Source: Bacillota bacterium
GTDB lineage: Bacteria > Bacillota > Clostridia > Oscillospirales > Acutalibacteraceae
Assembly (NCBI GenBank): GCA_022706685.1
Contig: JAKJCA010000003.1
Coordinates: forward strand, 25,816 to 89,815
Direction: 5' to 3'
DNA: 64,000 nt
The notes under the pieces were generated by a model. That model was not told where the DNA came from, made no database searches, and saw only the letters and a list, made by a program, of their open reading frames with translations. This document shows positions 35,995 to 44,237 of the stretch, piece by piece. The position numbers were made by a program, and so were the translations under genes. The stretch's first letter is position 1. Every line of letters starts with the position of its first letter.

Positions 35995-36807
35995 TTAAGC
36001 GGGCAGCGGCTGCGCCGCAGCCCAGGTGCGGATGATCAGCCGGAGACGGCCGGGCTCCCTCGTCGTGATATTGTCGACCGAAAGCGAGAGCATCCTGTAC
36101 AAATCGATGTTGTCGTTGACTGTCCAGACGGAGACGAGCAGACCGTTTTCATGCATAACATCCACCACCGTCGGGCTAACGCCGCGGAAGTCGCAGTTAA
36201 TGCCGAGAAAACCGCCGGCCAGCGCACGCTGTGCGAGCTGCTGCATATACGAGCGGCTGTCGCGCGATTCGGGCTCAATGGCGCAGTTGAGGTAATACGG
36301 CAGGGGGCACTGCGCTTTCAGCAGCGCGGCGACACGCTCGTCGACACCGGTGAAAAAGACCCTGCCGGCAAGGCCGTGCCGGACGACCAGACGATAAACT
36401 TCCGGCAGGTTGGCCACGGACTTGTTGTCGAGGTTGACCTTCGTTTTGCCGCTGAGCGCCACGATGGCGAGCGCGTCGTCGAGCGGCAGGCCTTCATCGG
36501 GGCCCGGCGCGGAGTGATGAATGATAACGGGCGTACCGTCCGAGCGGTAGGAAAGGTCCATTTCGACCGTGTCGAAGCCGGCGGTGACCGCGGCGAGCAG
36601 CGCCGCCGCCGAATTATCGGGCAGATGCATCGCGCCCGCGTGGGCGGTGATGGTGAAAGATTCGCTCAGCGCGAGGGGTGTCTGACGCAGCCGGGCGATT
36701 TCCGCGCTGTCCGGCGAGGCGGAAAGCCCGGGGAAAAGAATCACCGCAAACGAGATGACAAAAGCGGCGGCGGACTTCAGCCATTGGAGGAAGGGGATGT
36801 TTTGCAT
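35995..36807 (-). CDS. GDPD-like protein with altered catalytic residues, membrane-anchored
   Basis: A 270-residue protein with a leader helix (12-28). It has the glycerophosphodiester phosphodiesterase barrel pattern: AHAGAMHLPDNSAAAL at 55-70, VEMDLSYRSDGTPVIIHH at 81-98, and GLLVSVWTVND late in the barrel. The first motif should read HRGxxxxxPENT; here Arg is replaced by Ala57, and the usual HD is HH (97-98). His56, Glu82 and Asp84 remain. It may therefore be weak, act on a different ester, or be a binding protein. The family hydrolyses deacylated phospholipids to glycerol-3-phosphate. It heads the operon. Confidence 0.8.
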   Translation of the reverse strand: MQNIPFLQWLKSAAAFVISFAVILFPGLSASPDSAEIARLRQTPLALSESFTITAHAGAMHLPDNSAAALLAAVTAGFDTVEMDLSYRSDGTPVIIHHSAPGPDEGLPLDDALAIVALSGKTKVNLDNKSVANLPEVYRLVVRHGLAGRVFFTGVDERVAALLKAQCPLPYYLNCAIEPESRDSRSYMQQLAQRALAGGFLGINCDFRGVSPTVVDVMHENGLLVSVWTVNDNIDLYRMLSLSVDNITTREPGRLRLIIRTWAAAQPLPA

Positions 36808-36840
36808 AGCGGCCTTTCTTTGGTTATAAATATTTATACC

Positions 36841-37120
36841 TCTCCGTCAGGCTTTCGCCTGCCACCTCCCCTTATCAAGGGGAGGCATATAGGAGGTGCT
36901 TTGGAATAGCTCTCCGTCAGGCTTTCGCCTGCCACCTCCCCTTATCAAGGGGAGGCTTATAGGAGGTGTTTTGGAATAGCTCTCCGTCAGGCTTTCGCCT
37001 GCCACCTCCCCTTATCAAGGTGAGGCATATAGGAGGTGTTTTGGAATAGCTCTCCGTCAGGCTTTCGCCTGCCACCTCCCCTTATCAAGGGGAGGCATAT
37101 AGGAGGTGTTTTGGACTACC
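36841..37120. repeat. Four tandem 70-bp repeats, each with two hairpins
   Basis: Units begin at 36841, 36911, 36981 and 37051 and differ by only a few bases. Each holds hairpin 1 (CAGGC TTTC GCCTG) and hairpin 2 (CCTCCCCTT ATC AAGGGGAGG), then TATAGGAGGTG. The third unit breaks one pair of hairpin 2. No open frame runs through them. They sit between the start of the GDPD-like gene and the stop of the next gene. Similar hairpin words are familiar from gut Clostridia, where they are scattered, but I cannot confirm the copy number here. Confidence 0.9.
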
Positions 37121-37195
37121 TCTCGGTCGCCATTCGGCGACAGTTCTCCTAACATAGGAGAACCATCGCATCTAGCATCTAGGTTGTCGGAGAGG
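37121..37195. repeat. Diverged fifth double-hairpin unit
   Basis: The stretch directly after the fourth unit begins TCTCGGTC, like TCTCCGTC in the units, and again holds two hairpins in the same order: GTCGC/GCGAC and GTTCTCCTA ACA TAGGAGAAC (near 37143-37163). The paired bases differ from those of the four units on both arms. A GTTCTCC/GGAGAA hairpin also occurs at 39868-39885 at the other end of the adjoining gene. Confidence 0.5.
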
Positions 37196-37198
37196 CCG

Positions 37199-39772
37199 TT
37201 ACCGCGAAACTCTGAAGGTATAGGAGGCATCCGGGTTGGCGGCGGTATAGACGAAGGAGAAATCGTAAAGGCCGGTCATTTTGTCGTAGAACACCGTATA
37301 GCCGTCATAGCCGTGAACCGACGCGAGGTCTGCCCTTTGCCATACGCCGTCAACAAGGCGTTCGACGGCCGGGCAGGAAAGGCCGGTGAAGCCGTTGACA
37401 CGCACGGCGTTGTTGTTCCTGCCGCCGGTCAGGGTGAAAACGGCCGCGTTGTTTTGCGCGGTAACGGTCGGGACGGTGCGGTCCTTTTCAACTGTGCCGG
37501 TTTCGGCGGTGACGGCCGGGGGTTTCAGGGCGCTGTCCTCCCGGACAGCGCGGACGGCGGCGTCCGTCTCTTCCCTGCCAGTGCCCCACGGCAGCAGGAC
37601 GAGGTCGAGCGTGATGGTGTCGCCCGCCCGGAAGGTAACGCATTTTTCGTTGAGGGTCAGCGCGCCGTAGTTGAGGCTGTCTTTGGCGCTGTCGCGGAAA
37701 ACAAAGTCCGTGCGGTATTCCTTCCCGCCCCTTACAATTTTGCTGTTTTTGACGATCAGCGCGAAGTTGGAGCCGAAACCCCTGTCAATCTGGCCCCTGT
37801 CCTCGTCGCGGATATCGAAATAGCCGAAATACGGGCAGTCGCTGCCGAGAATGTGATAGGCTGCTTTCTGCCCCGCGAGGTCGGCGCCGGCATAAGCCGG
37901 GGCGTTGTTCTCGTCGAGCCAGCCCATCTTGTCAAAGGCGACGAAGCGCCCGTCGAAGGCGAAAAAGTCAAAGTCCCGTTTGAAGTTCTTGAAGGTGATG
38001 TCTCGGTCGAAGACGATATCCACGGTATAGTAGGTGCGGTTTTCGTCCGTCTGCGGGAACTCGGTATGGCGCAGGGTGTAGCGGTACGAGCCGCAATCGG
38101 ACACATAAGAGTATTCGATATCCGCGTAGGCCAGCCCCGCGCTTTTGATATCGGAACCGGCGTATTCGCTGAGCGTCTCGCTGCCTTTATTGTCTTTGCG
38201 GTACTTCATAAAGTGCAGGCGTCCGACGGAATTGAACTGCGGCTGGCCGCTCCACATCGTCCCGCTGCGCCCGCGGTGGTCGGGCAGGGTCCAGCCGTCT
38301 TTTTGATAGACAAAATACGGGGCGATGCAGTTGGACTCCGTCGTGCCGGTGGAAAGATGGTAGTAGGAAACGAAGAATTCAATGGAGGAAAGCTGCTTGA
38401 TGGGGTACTTCCCCCAGTTTTGGTAAATATTCAGCAGCGTAAAACGCAGCGTTTCGTTCGCTTGAAGGCGCAGAGGGAAGATGCTGTCGCCGTACTGGTA
38501 ATCCTTGAAACTGTAAAACTCTTCGCCGCCGTCGCCCTGAAAGTTTTTGCAGACCTGGACGTCCATCGCCGCGAGCGTGCCCGTGTCGTCGAGCAGGGCC
38601 GCCGCCTCCAAACAGCCGACTCTTCCGTTGGAACGAAAATAAATATCCCTGTCGCTATTGTCGCAGGTCACGGATACGGGCACGTTGAAGCGGTAGTCGG
38701 GGTTATCGTATGCGTACTGGAAACCGGTGCCGTCCATGACCATTTTGTACGAGCCGCGCAGCGCCTCATAGCCGATATAAGCGGCGCGGGCGTTGCCGCT
38801 GCCGACCGTGATGCCCGTCAGCGGGTTTCTCTCGAGAGCGGCGGCATGGTCGATGCCGGCAAAATCATGCGTTTCGTCGGTATAAATGCGGAAGCCGAAA
38901 CGGACGTCGTTGAGGGCATAGCCGCCGGTTTCGTCGTATTTATTGATTCCTGCGCCGTGCTCGTAGTTCGCCGTCTGGCGGACAACATAACAGCCGCCTT
39001 CCAGCGAGACGGTCAAACTTTTCGTCGAACCGTCCGACGGCACGATAAAGCCGACCACGCCGGCATCCCGGATATCGAACGCCGCGTAGCATACTTTTGA
39101 CGGGTCGAATCCCGCGAGCGAACCGGAAGCGCCGTTTGCGTCCCTTATCTGCAGCGCGGCGACGGTATCGGCGGGGATTTTAACGACGCTGCCGAACGCC
39201 GCGAGTTCCCGGGTTGCTTCGGAGGCTAAAATCCTCAACTCCGCGTACATTCTGTCGGCATAGACATGAAAGGCCTTGTCGACCTTAAAAGGCGTCGTTT
39301 TCAGCAACGAGCCGAACGCGAGGTCGCGCACATGGCATTCGTCATAATACTGGCCCAGGCGGATGGTGTTCACCCGGCCCTTCGCTGCGGATTGCGACGA
39401 ATAGAAGGTACTGCCGTTTTGCAGCGTGCAGAAAGTGTCCAGCGTATCGTCAAAATAGGTTTTGCCGCCCGCGGTTTGCAGGGTAGCGGTTTTGTTGCGC
39501 AAGGCGTCCAGCTCATGGGTCAGGACCGCCTGTTTGTTTTTCATCGCATAAGCGGTACGCTGCGGGTTGGTGTAGACGGCCTGCACGGCATTCCTTGATT
39601 CCGCGGCATAGAGAACCGTCGGCGACATGGCGCTGTCACCTCCAATATCGTTCACGATTTGGGGAACATCTGGCTCGATGACGGGCGGTTGATACTTCCC
39701 GAACACCACGGTGGAAAAAAACAGCTGATAGAGCGCGAGGAGAAGGGTGATGAACTTCTTTATGATTGCCAT
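37199..39772 (-). CDS. Large exported protein of unknown function
   Basis: An 857-residue protein with an N-terminal leader helix (about 7-25, lacking a lipobox). The rest has no membrane helices. It is rich in Asp, Tyr and Phe with strand-like segments throughout and many aromatic pairs (FDFFAFDGRF, YDGYTVFYDKM), which suggests several beta-sandwich domains as in glycan-binding or glycan-cutting proteins. I recognise no catalytic motif and no family. The C-terminal 90 residues (from about 765) form a likely separate beta domain. AAGGAGAGG precedes the ATG. It is monocistronic, bounded downstream by the repeat array. Function unknown. Confidence 0.82.
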   Translation of the reverse strand: MAIIKKFITLLLALYQLFFSTVVFGKYQPPVIEPDVPQIVNDIGGDSAMSPTVLYAAESRNAVQAVYTNPQRTAYAMKNKQAVLTHELDALRNKTATLQTAGGKTYFDDTLDTFCTLQNGSTFYSSQSAAKGRVNTIRLGQYYDECHVRDLAFGSLLKTTPFKVDKAFHVYADRMYAELRILASEATRELAAFGSVVKIPADTVAALQIRDANGASGSLAGFDPSKVCYAAFDIRDAGVVGFIVPSDGSTKSLTVSLEGGCYVVRQTANYEHGAGINKYDETGGYALNDVRFGFRIYTDETHDFAGIDHAAALERNPLTGITVGSGNARAAYIGYEALRGSYKMVMDGTGFQYAYDNPDYRFNVPVSVTCDNSDRDIYFRSNGRVGCLEAAALLDDTGTLAAMDVQVCKNFQGDGGEEFYSFKDYQYGDSIFPLRLQANETLRFTLLNIYQNWGKYPIKQLSSIEFFVSYYHLSTGTTESNCIAPYFVYQKDGWTLPDHRGRSGTMWSGQPQFNSVGRLHFMKYRKDNKGSETLSEYAGSDIKSAGLAYADIEYSYVSDCGSYRYTLRHTEFPQTDENRTYYTVDIVFDRDITFKNFKRDFDFFAFDGRFVAFDKMGWLDENNAPAYAGADLAGQKAAYHILGSDCPYFGYFDIRDEDRGQIDRGFGSNFALIVKNSKIVRGGKEYRTDFVFRDSAKDSLNYGALTLNEKCVTFRAGDTITLDLVLLPWGTGREETDAAVRAVREDSALKPPAVTAETGTVEKDRTVPTVTAQNNAAVFTLTGGRNNNAVRVNGFTGLSCPAVERLVDGVWQRADLASVHGYDGYTVFYDKMTGLYDFSFVYTAANPDASYTFRVSR

Positions 39773-40128
39773 ATCCGAAGCCTCTCCTTGTCAAAAACCT
39801 GAAAATATAACCCGTGACATCTTCAGTGGCGTATATCTGCCAAACCGCGGATTTTGATTTCGGAGTCGTTCTCCGGCGGAGAAACGCCGCCGATTTCATA
39901 GAAGTATCATTTCAATAATATTTTATCAAGATTATAACCGAAACATCTGTCGTTTACCATGAAATCCTGATTGTTTTCATCCGGCTCAATGAAAAAATAA
40001 ACATTTTCGCAAGATAGTGGATGACAAGGAAAAAACGCTGTGATATGATAGGTCATATTCAGCATTATCAGGGGCCGGACGGCCGTTTTGAAAGGCCCGG
40101 GTGATCCGGCGGCGGGAGTGGGAAAACG
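39773..40128. other. 356-bp divergent intergenic region
   Basis: This holds the leader of the minus-strand 857-residue gene, with two hairpins near 39857-39892 (CGGCGG/CCGCCG and GGAG/CTCC), and a TATAAT reading left at 39936-39931 whose -35 is poor. The plus-strand promoter at 40021-40049 serves the PIG-L gene. A short open frame on the minus strand near 39636-39899 overlaps the large gene and is not supported. Confidence 0.5.
40021..40049 (+). promoter_or_regulatory. Sigma-A promoter of the PIG-L/ROK operon
   Basis: ATGACA (40021-40026) and TATGAT (40044-40049) are 17 bp apart, giving a start near 40056 and a leader of about 70 bases. Confidence 0.65.
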
Positions 40129-40980
40129 ATGAAATTCAACAACAGCGAAGCGCAGATTTTTGTACCCAACGGCCTTGAGGCGGAGGCGGCGCTCGCGCGC
40201 ACGACCGCGCTGTGCGTCGCGGCGCATCAAGACGATATCGAGATTATGGCGTACGGCCCGATCGCCGAGTGCTTCGGCAAAACGGACGCCTGGTTCACTG
40301 GTATTGTCGCCACAGACGGGGCGGGTTCGCCGCGCTCCGGCGTCTATGAGCGCTTCACCGACGAGGAAATGAAAACCGTGCGCGCCGCGGAGCAGAACAC
40401 GGCCGCTTCCATCGGCCGCTACGCGGCGGTAGTGCAGCTGGCCTACCCGAGTGGCGAGGTCAAGGACCCGGTGAACGCGGCGCCGGTCGACGAACTCGCG
40501 CGGCTCATCCGCCTGTGCGGACCGCAGACCGTCTATACCCACAACCTGGCCGACAAACACGACACGCACGTCGCGGTCGCCCTGCGCGTCATCGCGGCCC
40601 TGCGGCGGCTGGACGTTGAGCAACGCCCGCAGCGGCTCGTCGCGCTGGAAGTCTGGCGCGGGCTCGACTGGCTTTGCGACGCGGAAAAAATCGTCTGCGA
40701 CACCTCGGGCCATCAGAATCTGGCCGCTTCCCTGCTGGGCGTCTACGACAGCCAGATTGCCGGCGGCAAACGTTACGATTTGGCCGCGCTGGGCAGAAGG
40801 GCCGCCAACGCGACCTTTTTCGCCAGCCACTTTGTCGACGAGTGCGACTCCATGATTTACGGGCTGGACATGACCCCCTTGATGAACGACGCCGCCCTAA
40901 GCCCCGAAGATTTCATCAACGGCGCCATCGCCCGCTTCAAAGACGAAGTCAACGAAAGGATCAAAAGGTTCCGGACATGA
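40129..40980 (+). CDS. PIG-L/LmbE-family N-deacetylase
   Basis: A 283-residue cytoplasmic zinc enzyme. The first zinc motif is AAHQDDIE at 31-38 (family form AHPDDE, with Gln for Pro). The third ligand is in HNLADKHDTH near 142-151. The family removes acetyl groups from N-acetylglucosamine attached to lipids, thiols or diglycosides. GGGAGTGGG lies before the ATG. It overlaps the ROK gene as ATGA, so deacetylated sugar may pass to it. Confidence 0.9.
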   Translation: MKFNNSEAQIFVPNGLEAEAALARTTALCVAAHQDDIEIMAYGPIAECFGKTDAWFTGIVATDGAGSPRSGVYERFTDEEMKTVRAAEQNTAASIGRYAAVVQLAYPSGEVKDPVNAAPVDELARLIRLCGPQTVYTHNLADKHDTHVAVALRVIAALRRLDVEQRPQRLVALEVWRGLDWLCDAEKIVCDTSGHQNLAASLLGVYDSQIAGGKRYDLAALGRRAANATFFASHFVDECDSMIYGLDMTPLMNDAALSPEDFINGAIARFKDEVNERIKRFRT

Positions 40981-42368
40981 ATCTGTACGGTATTGACTTT
41001 TCCTGCCGAAACATCCCTGTATTGGACAGGGCATTCGCCCCGCTGTCGAAGTTCAGCGAGGCGTTTTTGAAAACGGCGAAAAAGCCCCTCTGCCTGGCGG
41101 TCGAGCGCAACGACGGATTGACCGCCGTATATGACACCTTTATCCACGGCACGCCCGACCGGTTCGAGGCCGACTGTTTTTATGCCGCGCAGACCGTCAA
41201 ACTGCTGCTGTGGACCAAAGGCGGATATAAGATAAGCGTATGCGGCGACGAGGCTATCGCCCGGCATGTCCAAGATTTGTACGCGCCCGGCGGCCTGCGG
41301 GCTTTCGACGCCGCTTTCATGGCCAGGGTGTATGAAAGACCTTTTGAAACCGCCGCGCTGCCCTATGACCGCAAGCCGGTAGAAAAAGACCTCTCGAAAC
41401 CGCTTGGCCGTCACCTCGACGGATGCAGAATCGGCTTTGACGCCGGCGGCAGCGACCGCAAAGTATCCGCCGTAATCGACGGGGTGCCCGTCTTCAGCGA
41501 GGAAGTCTTCTGGTCGCCCAAAATGTCGCCGGACTGCGCCTATCATTTTTGCGAAATCGTCAGTTCGCTGCGCACGGCGGCGGAAAAAATGCCGCGCGTC
41601 GACGCCATCGGCATCAGTTCCGCTGGCATCTATATCAACAACCGCGCGATGGTCGCCTCCCTTTTCCGCAGCGTGCCCGAAGCCGAGTTTGAAGCCCATG
41701 GTAAAGATATCTATATCCGGGCCGTACGCGAAATCGGGGAGGACATTCCTTTTGAAGTCGCCAACGACGGCGACGTGGCGGCCCTGGCGGGCGCGATGGA
41801 ACTGGGCGAAACCAAGATACTCGCCATCGCCATGGGCACCAGCGAAGCGGGGGGCTACACTGACGCGCAGGGCAACATCACCGGCTGGCTTAACGAATTG
41901 GCCTTTGTGCCTGTCGATTTGCAGCCCGGGGCGCCGGCTGACGAATGGTCCGGGGACGTCGGCTGCGGCGTCTACTATTTTTCACAAGACGCGGTCATCC
42001 GGCTCGCGCCGAGAGCGGGCATCACACTTGACGAAACGGCAAGTCCTGCGGAAAAACTCACCGCGATGCAGAAATTGGTCAGCGCGGGCGACGAGGCGGC
42101 GCTGCGGATTTTTGAGACCATCGGCTGCTATTTGGGCCACGCGGTCGCCCTGTACGCGCGGGTGTACGACATCGCCCACGTTCTGTTGATGGGCAGGGTG
42201 GTTTCGGGCAAAGGCGGCGACCTTGTTCTCGACGTCGCGAGGCGCGTGCTGGCCGACGAATACCCCGCTATCAGCCAAAGTCTTGTGCTGCATCTGCCCA
42301 GCGAAGCGGAACGCCGTGTGGGGCAGAGCGTCGCGGCGGCAAGTCTGCCGGCGCTGAAAAAGCGTTGA
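40977..42368 (+). CDS. ROK-family protein with long N-terminal extension
   Basis: A 463-residue protein. Residues 1-145 are an extension without a visible helix-turn-helix. The ROK (sugar kinase-like) part begins RIGFDAGGSD (Asp155) with the second phosphate motif IAMGTSEAGGY at 284-294, the catalytic-region FEVANDGDVAALAGA at 259-273 and DVGCGVYY. The zinc motif CxCGxxGCxE of classical ROK kinases is absent. It may phosphorylate an amino sugar produced by the deacetylase, or be a sugar-sensing relative. The start is fixed by the ATGA overlap; a frame extending to 40674 lies inside the deacetylase gene. A terminator follows. Confidence 0.83.
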   Translation: MNLYGIDFSCRNIPVLDRAFAPLSKFSEAFLKTAKKPLCLAVERNDGLTAVYDTFIHGTPDRFEADCFYAAQTVKLLLWTKGGYKISVCGDEAIARHVQDLYAPGGLRAFDAAFMARVYERPFETAALPYDRKPVEKDLSKPLGRHLDGCRIGFDAGGSDRKVSAVIDGVPVFSEEVFWSPKMSPDCAYHFCEIVSSLRTAAEKMPRVDAIGISSAGIYINNRAMVASLFRSVPEAEFEAHGKDIYIRAVREIGEDIPFEVANDGDVAALAGAMELGETKILAIAMGTSEAGGYTDAQGNITGWLNELAFVPVDLQPGAPADEWSGDVGCGVYYFSQDAVIRLAPRAGITLDETASPAEKLTAMQKLVSAGDEAALRIFETIGCYLGHAVALYARVYDIAHVLLMGRVVSGKGGDLVLDVARRVLADEYPAISQSLVLHLPSEAERRVGQSVAAASLPALKKR

Positions 42369-42383
42369 GAATGCGCACGCATG

Positions 42384-42425
42384 AACCCGCGGCTTCCCAA
42401 TGGAAGACCGCGGGTTTTGTGTTTT
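42384..42425. terminator. Bidirectional terminator between convergent genes
   Basis: AACCCGCGG pairs with CCGCGGGTT around a 15-base loop, with TTTTGTGTTTT after it on the plus strand. It ends the ROK transcript and probably also that of the convergent phosphoesterase. Confidence 0.8.
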
Positions 42426-42453
42426 ATCAAATAAGGCTAACCGGGGCGAAAGG

Positions 42454-44199
42454 TCAGGCTCCCGGCGCCGCCAGCGCGGCCATGAGGCTCAGCAGCAGGT
42501 TCAAAAAGCGGTTGAGGTAATCCAAAAGGACCTGCGGGCCTGACAACGGGTCCCCGTGTTCGCAGACGGCGCCGGAGGCAGCGTAACCCTCGAGCGTCAC
42601 GTTGAGGTCTGCGGGGCTGAAAGAATCGACGGTGATGCCTTCGACGAGCGGCTTGACGGCGGCGGCTAATATTTTATTCGCCGCGGTTTTGGCGAACAGG
42701 AGTTTCGCTGCGGCGGCATAGGCGGCCCGGCCGGGTTTCAGCGCCGCGCCGGGTACGCCGAGGCCTGCGAAAAGAGCCGAGGCGGAAGCATCGGGGATGT
42801 TGAGGATCGCGTAGACGAGCCCGGCTTTGACCGCCTGCAGAAGCAGTTGCACCTCCGGCGCTTCATAGGGCGTGTTCTCGTCGCCCGCAAACATGCGGGA
42901 CACGATCAGCGCGACGAGGTCGGAGAAGCGCGCGTACCCGCTCGCGGCGATGTTTTCGCCGCCTGCAGCCGCAATTTCCTCCACGGAGTCGATGGCGGGC
43001 GTACCCGCCGTGTCATAAAGCGGCAGGCTCAGCGCGCCGCCGAGCACGCCCATCACCGCGGCGAGCGCCTCGTAAGCGGGCGTACCTTCCCTGATATTCA
43101 GAGAACCTGCAAGCTTTCGCGGCGTACCGGCATATTCGTTGACATAGCGCTGCATGGCGGCTTTGAAGTAACCGTAACTGAACGCGGGGAAGTCGTTGGC
43201 GAGCAGTTCGAGCTGCGCGCCGTTATAACCCGGCGGGAGATCGGCGAGGTCGATGCGGTCGATATAACCGCTCGTGACCTGAATCTCGTTATCCGAAAAA
43301 TTGATGACGCGGTAGGTGTTCGGATAATTGATCAGGCAGTTGGTTTCGATGTCGTAAATGCGCGCGCCGGAGGCGCTCACGGCGCAAGTGATATCGTTGG
43401 CATGTTTGTGGCCGGTAAGGACGACTTTGATGCCCCAGCCGGCAAAACGCTCCGCGAGGGCCCGGTAATCTTTGACCGTATCGGCGACGAGCCCCTGGAT
43501 TTTAAAATGCTCCAGGATGCTGTGGTGCATCATACCGATGAGTTTGACTCCGTCGGTTTTGGCAGCTGCCACCTGCGATTCGATCCATGCGAGGCGCTGC
43601 GCGTTGATTTCGCCGTCGGAAGTGCCGTACACACAGGAGTCGACGGCAAGCAGCCGGTATCCCCCGCCGAGGTCGGCGGTATAGGAAGCGGACCCGGGGT
43701 CTGCGGCCAGCGCTTCACTGTAGCCGCAGCCGGCATAGGCGGCTTTGAAACGCGCCAGGTCGGTGGTAAAACCGTCCGCGTTATCCTTCACGTCATGGTT
43801 GCCGTTGATGACAAAAATCTTTTTACCCGTGCGCCGCTCAAAGAGCCTGAATTTTTCCGCCAGGGCCAAGTGATAACCGATGTGGCTGTCCGCCAGGTCG
43901 CCGGGGATCAGCAGCGCCTTTGCCGGTGAAGACTCGAAACGACGGAGCATTTCGTTGACAATGGCGTCGGACTCGTACTCCAGCTGGCCCTGGATATTGG
44001 TATGCCAATACAGCGGGTCGCCGGGCAGGCCGGTCTGTTCTCCGATAGGGGCGAGCATGCCCGGCGGGCGGTAGTGGAGGTCGGATGCGACAAAAACGGT
44101 AAGAGGTTCCTCACCCGCTGCGCCGAAAAGTCCGGCAAGCGGCAGGCATAGCAGCAGGCTCATCAGTACGCAGAGCAGTTTGCGCGGCCGTATTTTCAA
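42454..44199 (-). CDS. Secreted calcineurin-like phosphoesterase
   Basis: About 581 residues, exported. A signal peptide is followed by a metallophosphoesterase domain (about 35-320): VFVASDLHY (Asp, His), GDLADSH, NGNHDV, MMHHSI and LTGHKHAND give the full metal set. The C-terminal 260 residues are unusual: Ala/Gly/Leu-rich helical segments ending VEGITVDSFSPADLNVTLEGYAA in pieces I cannot assign. Probably hydrolyses organic phosphates outside the cell. The start is uncertain: no ATG fits, but a TTG at 44199 has AGGAAGG ten bases upstream. It lies 38 bp after radC and may share its transcript. Confidence 0.82.
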   Translation of the reverse strand: MKIRPRKLLCVLMSLLLCLPLAGLFGAAGEEPLTVFVASDLHYRPPGMLAPIGEQTGLPGDPLYWHTNIQGQLEYESDAIVNEMLRRFESSPAKALLIPGDLADSHIGYHLALAEKFRLFERRTGKKIFVINGNHDVKDNADGFTTDLARFKAAYAGCGYSEALAADPGSASYTADLGGGYRLLAVDSCVYGTSDGEINAQRLAWIESQVAAAKTDGVKLIGMMHHSILEHFKIQGLVADTVKDYRALAERFAGWGIKVVLTGHKHANDITCAVSASGARIYDIETNCLINYPNTYRVINFSDNEIQVTSGYIDRIDLADLPPGYNGAQLELLANDFPAFSYGYFKAAMQRYVNEYAGTPRKLAGSLNIREGTPAYEALAAVMGVLGGALSLPLYDTAGTPAIDSVEEIAAAGGENIAASGYARFSDLVALIVSRMFAGDENTPYEAPEVQLLLQAVKAGLVYAILNIPDASASALFAGLGVPGAALKPGRAAYAAAAKLLFAKTAANKILAAAVKPLVEGITVDSFSPADLNVTLEGYAASGAVCEHGDPLSGPQVLLDYLNRFLNLLLSLMAALAAPGA

Positions 44200-44237
44200 A
44201 ACAATCCATCCTTCCTGTTGATGCGCCGGCAAGCCGG

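Noticed and set aside
36841..37120. CRISPR array
   Set aside because: The units are directly adjacent, with no unique spacers between them, and no cas gene is nearby.
37106..39100. A 664-codon plus-strand open frame starting in the repeats
   Set aside because: It is opposite the 857-residue exported protein, which has a signal sequence and good ribosome site; the plus-strand translation has neither.
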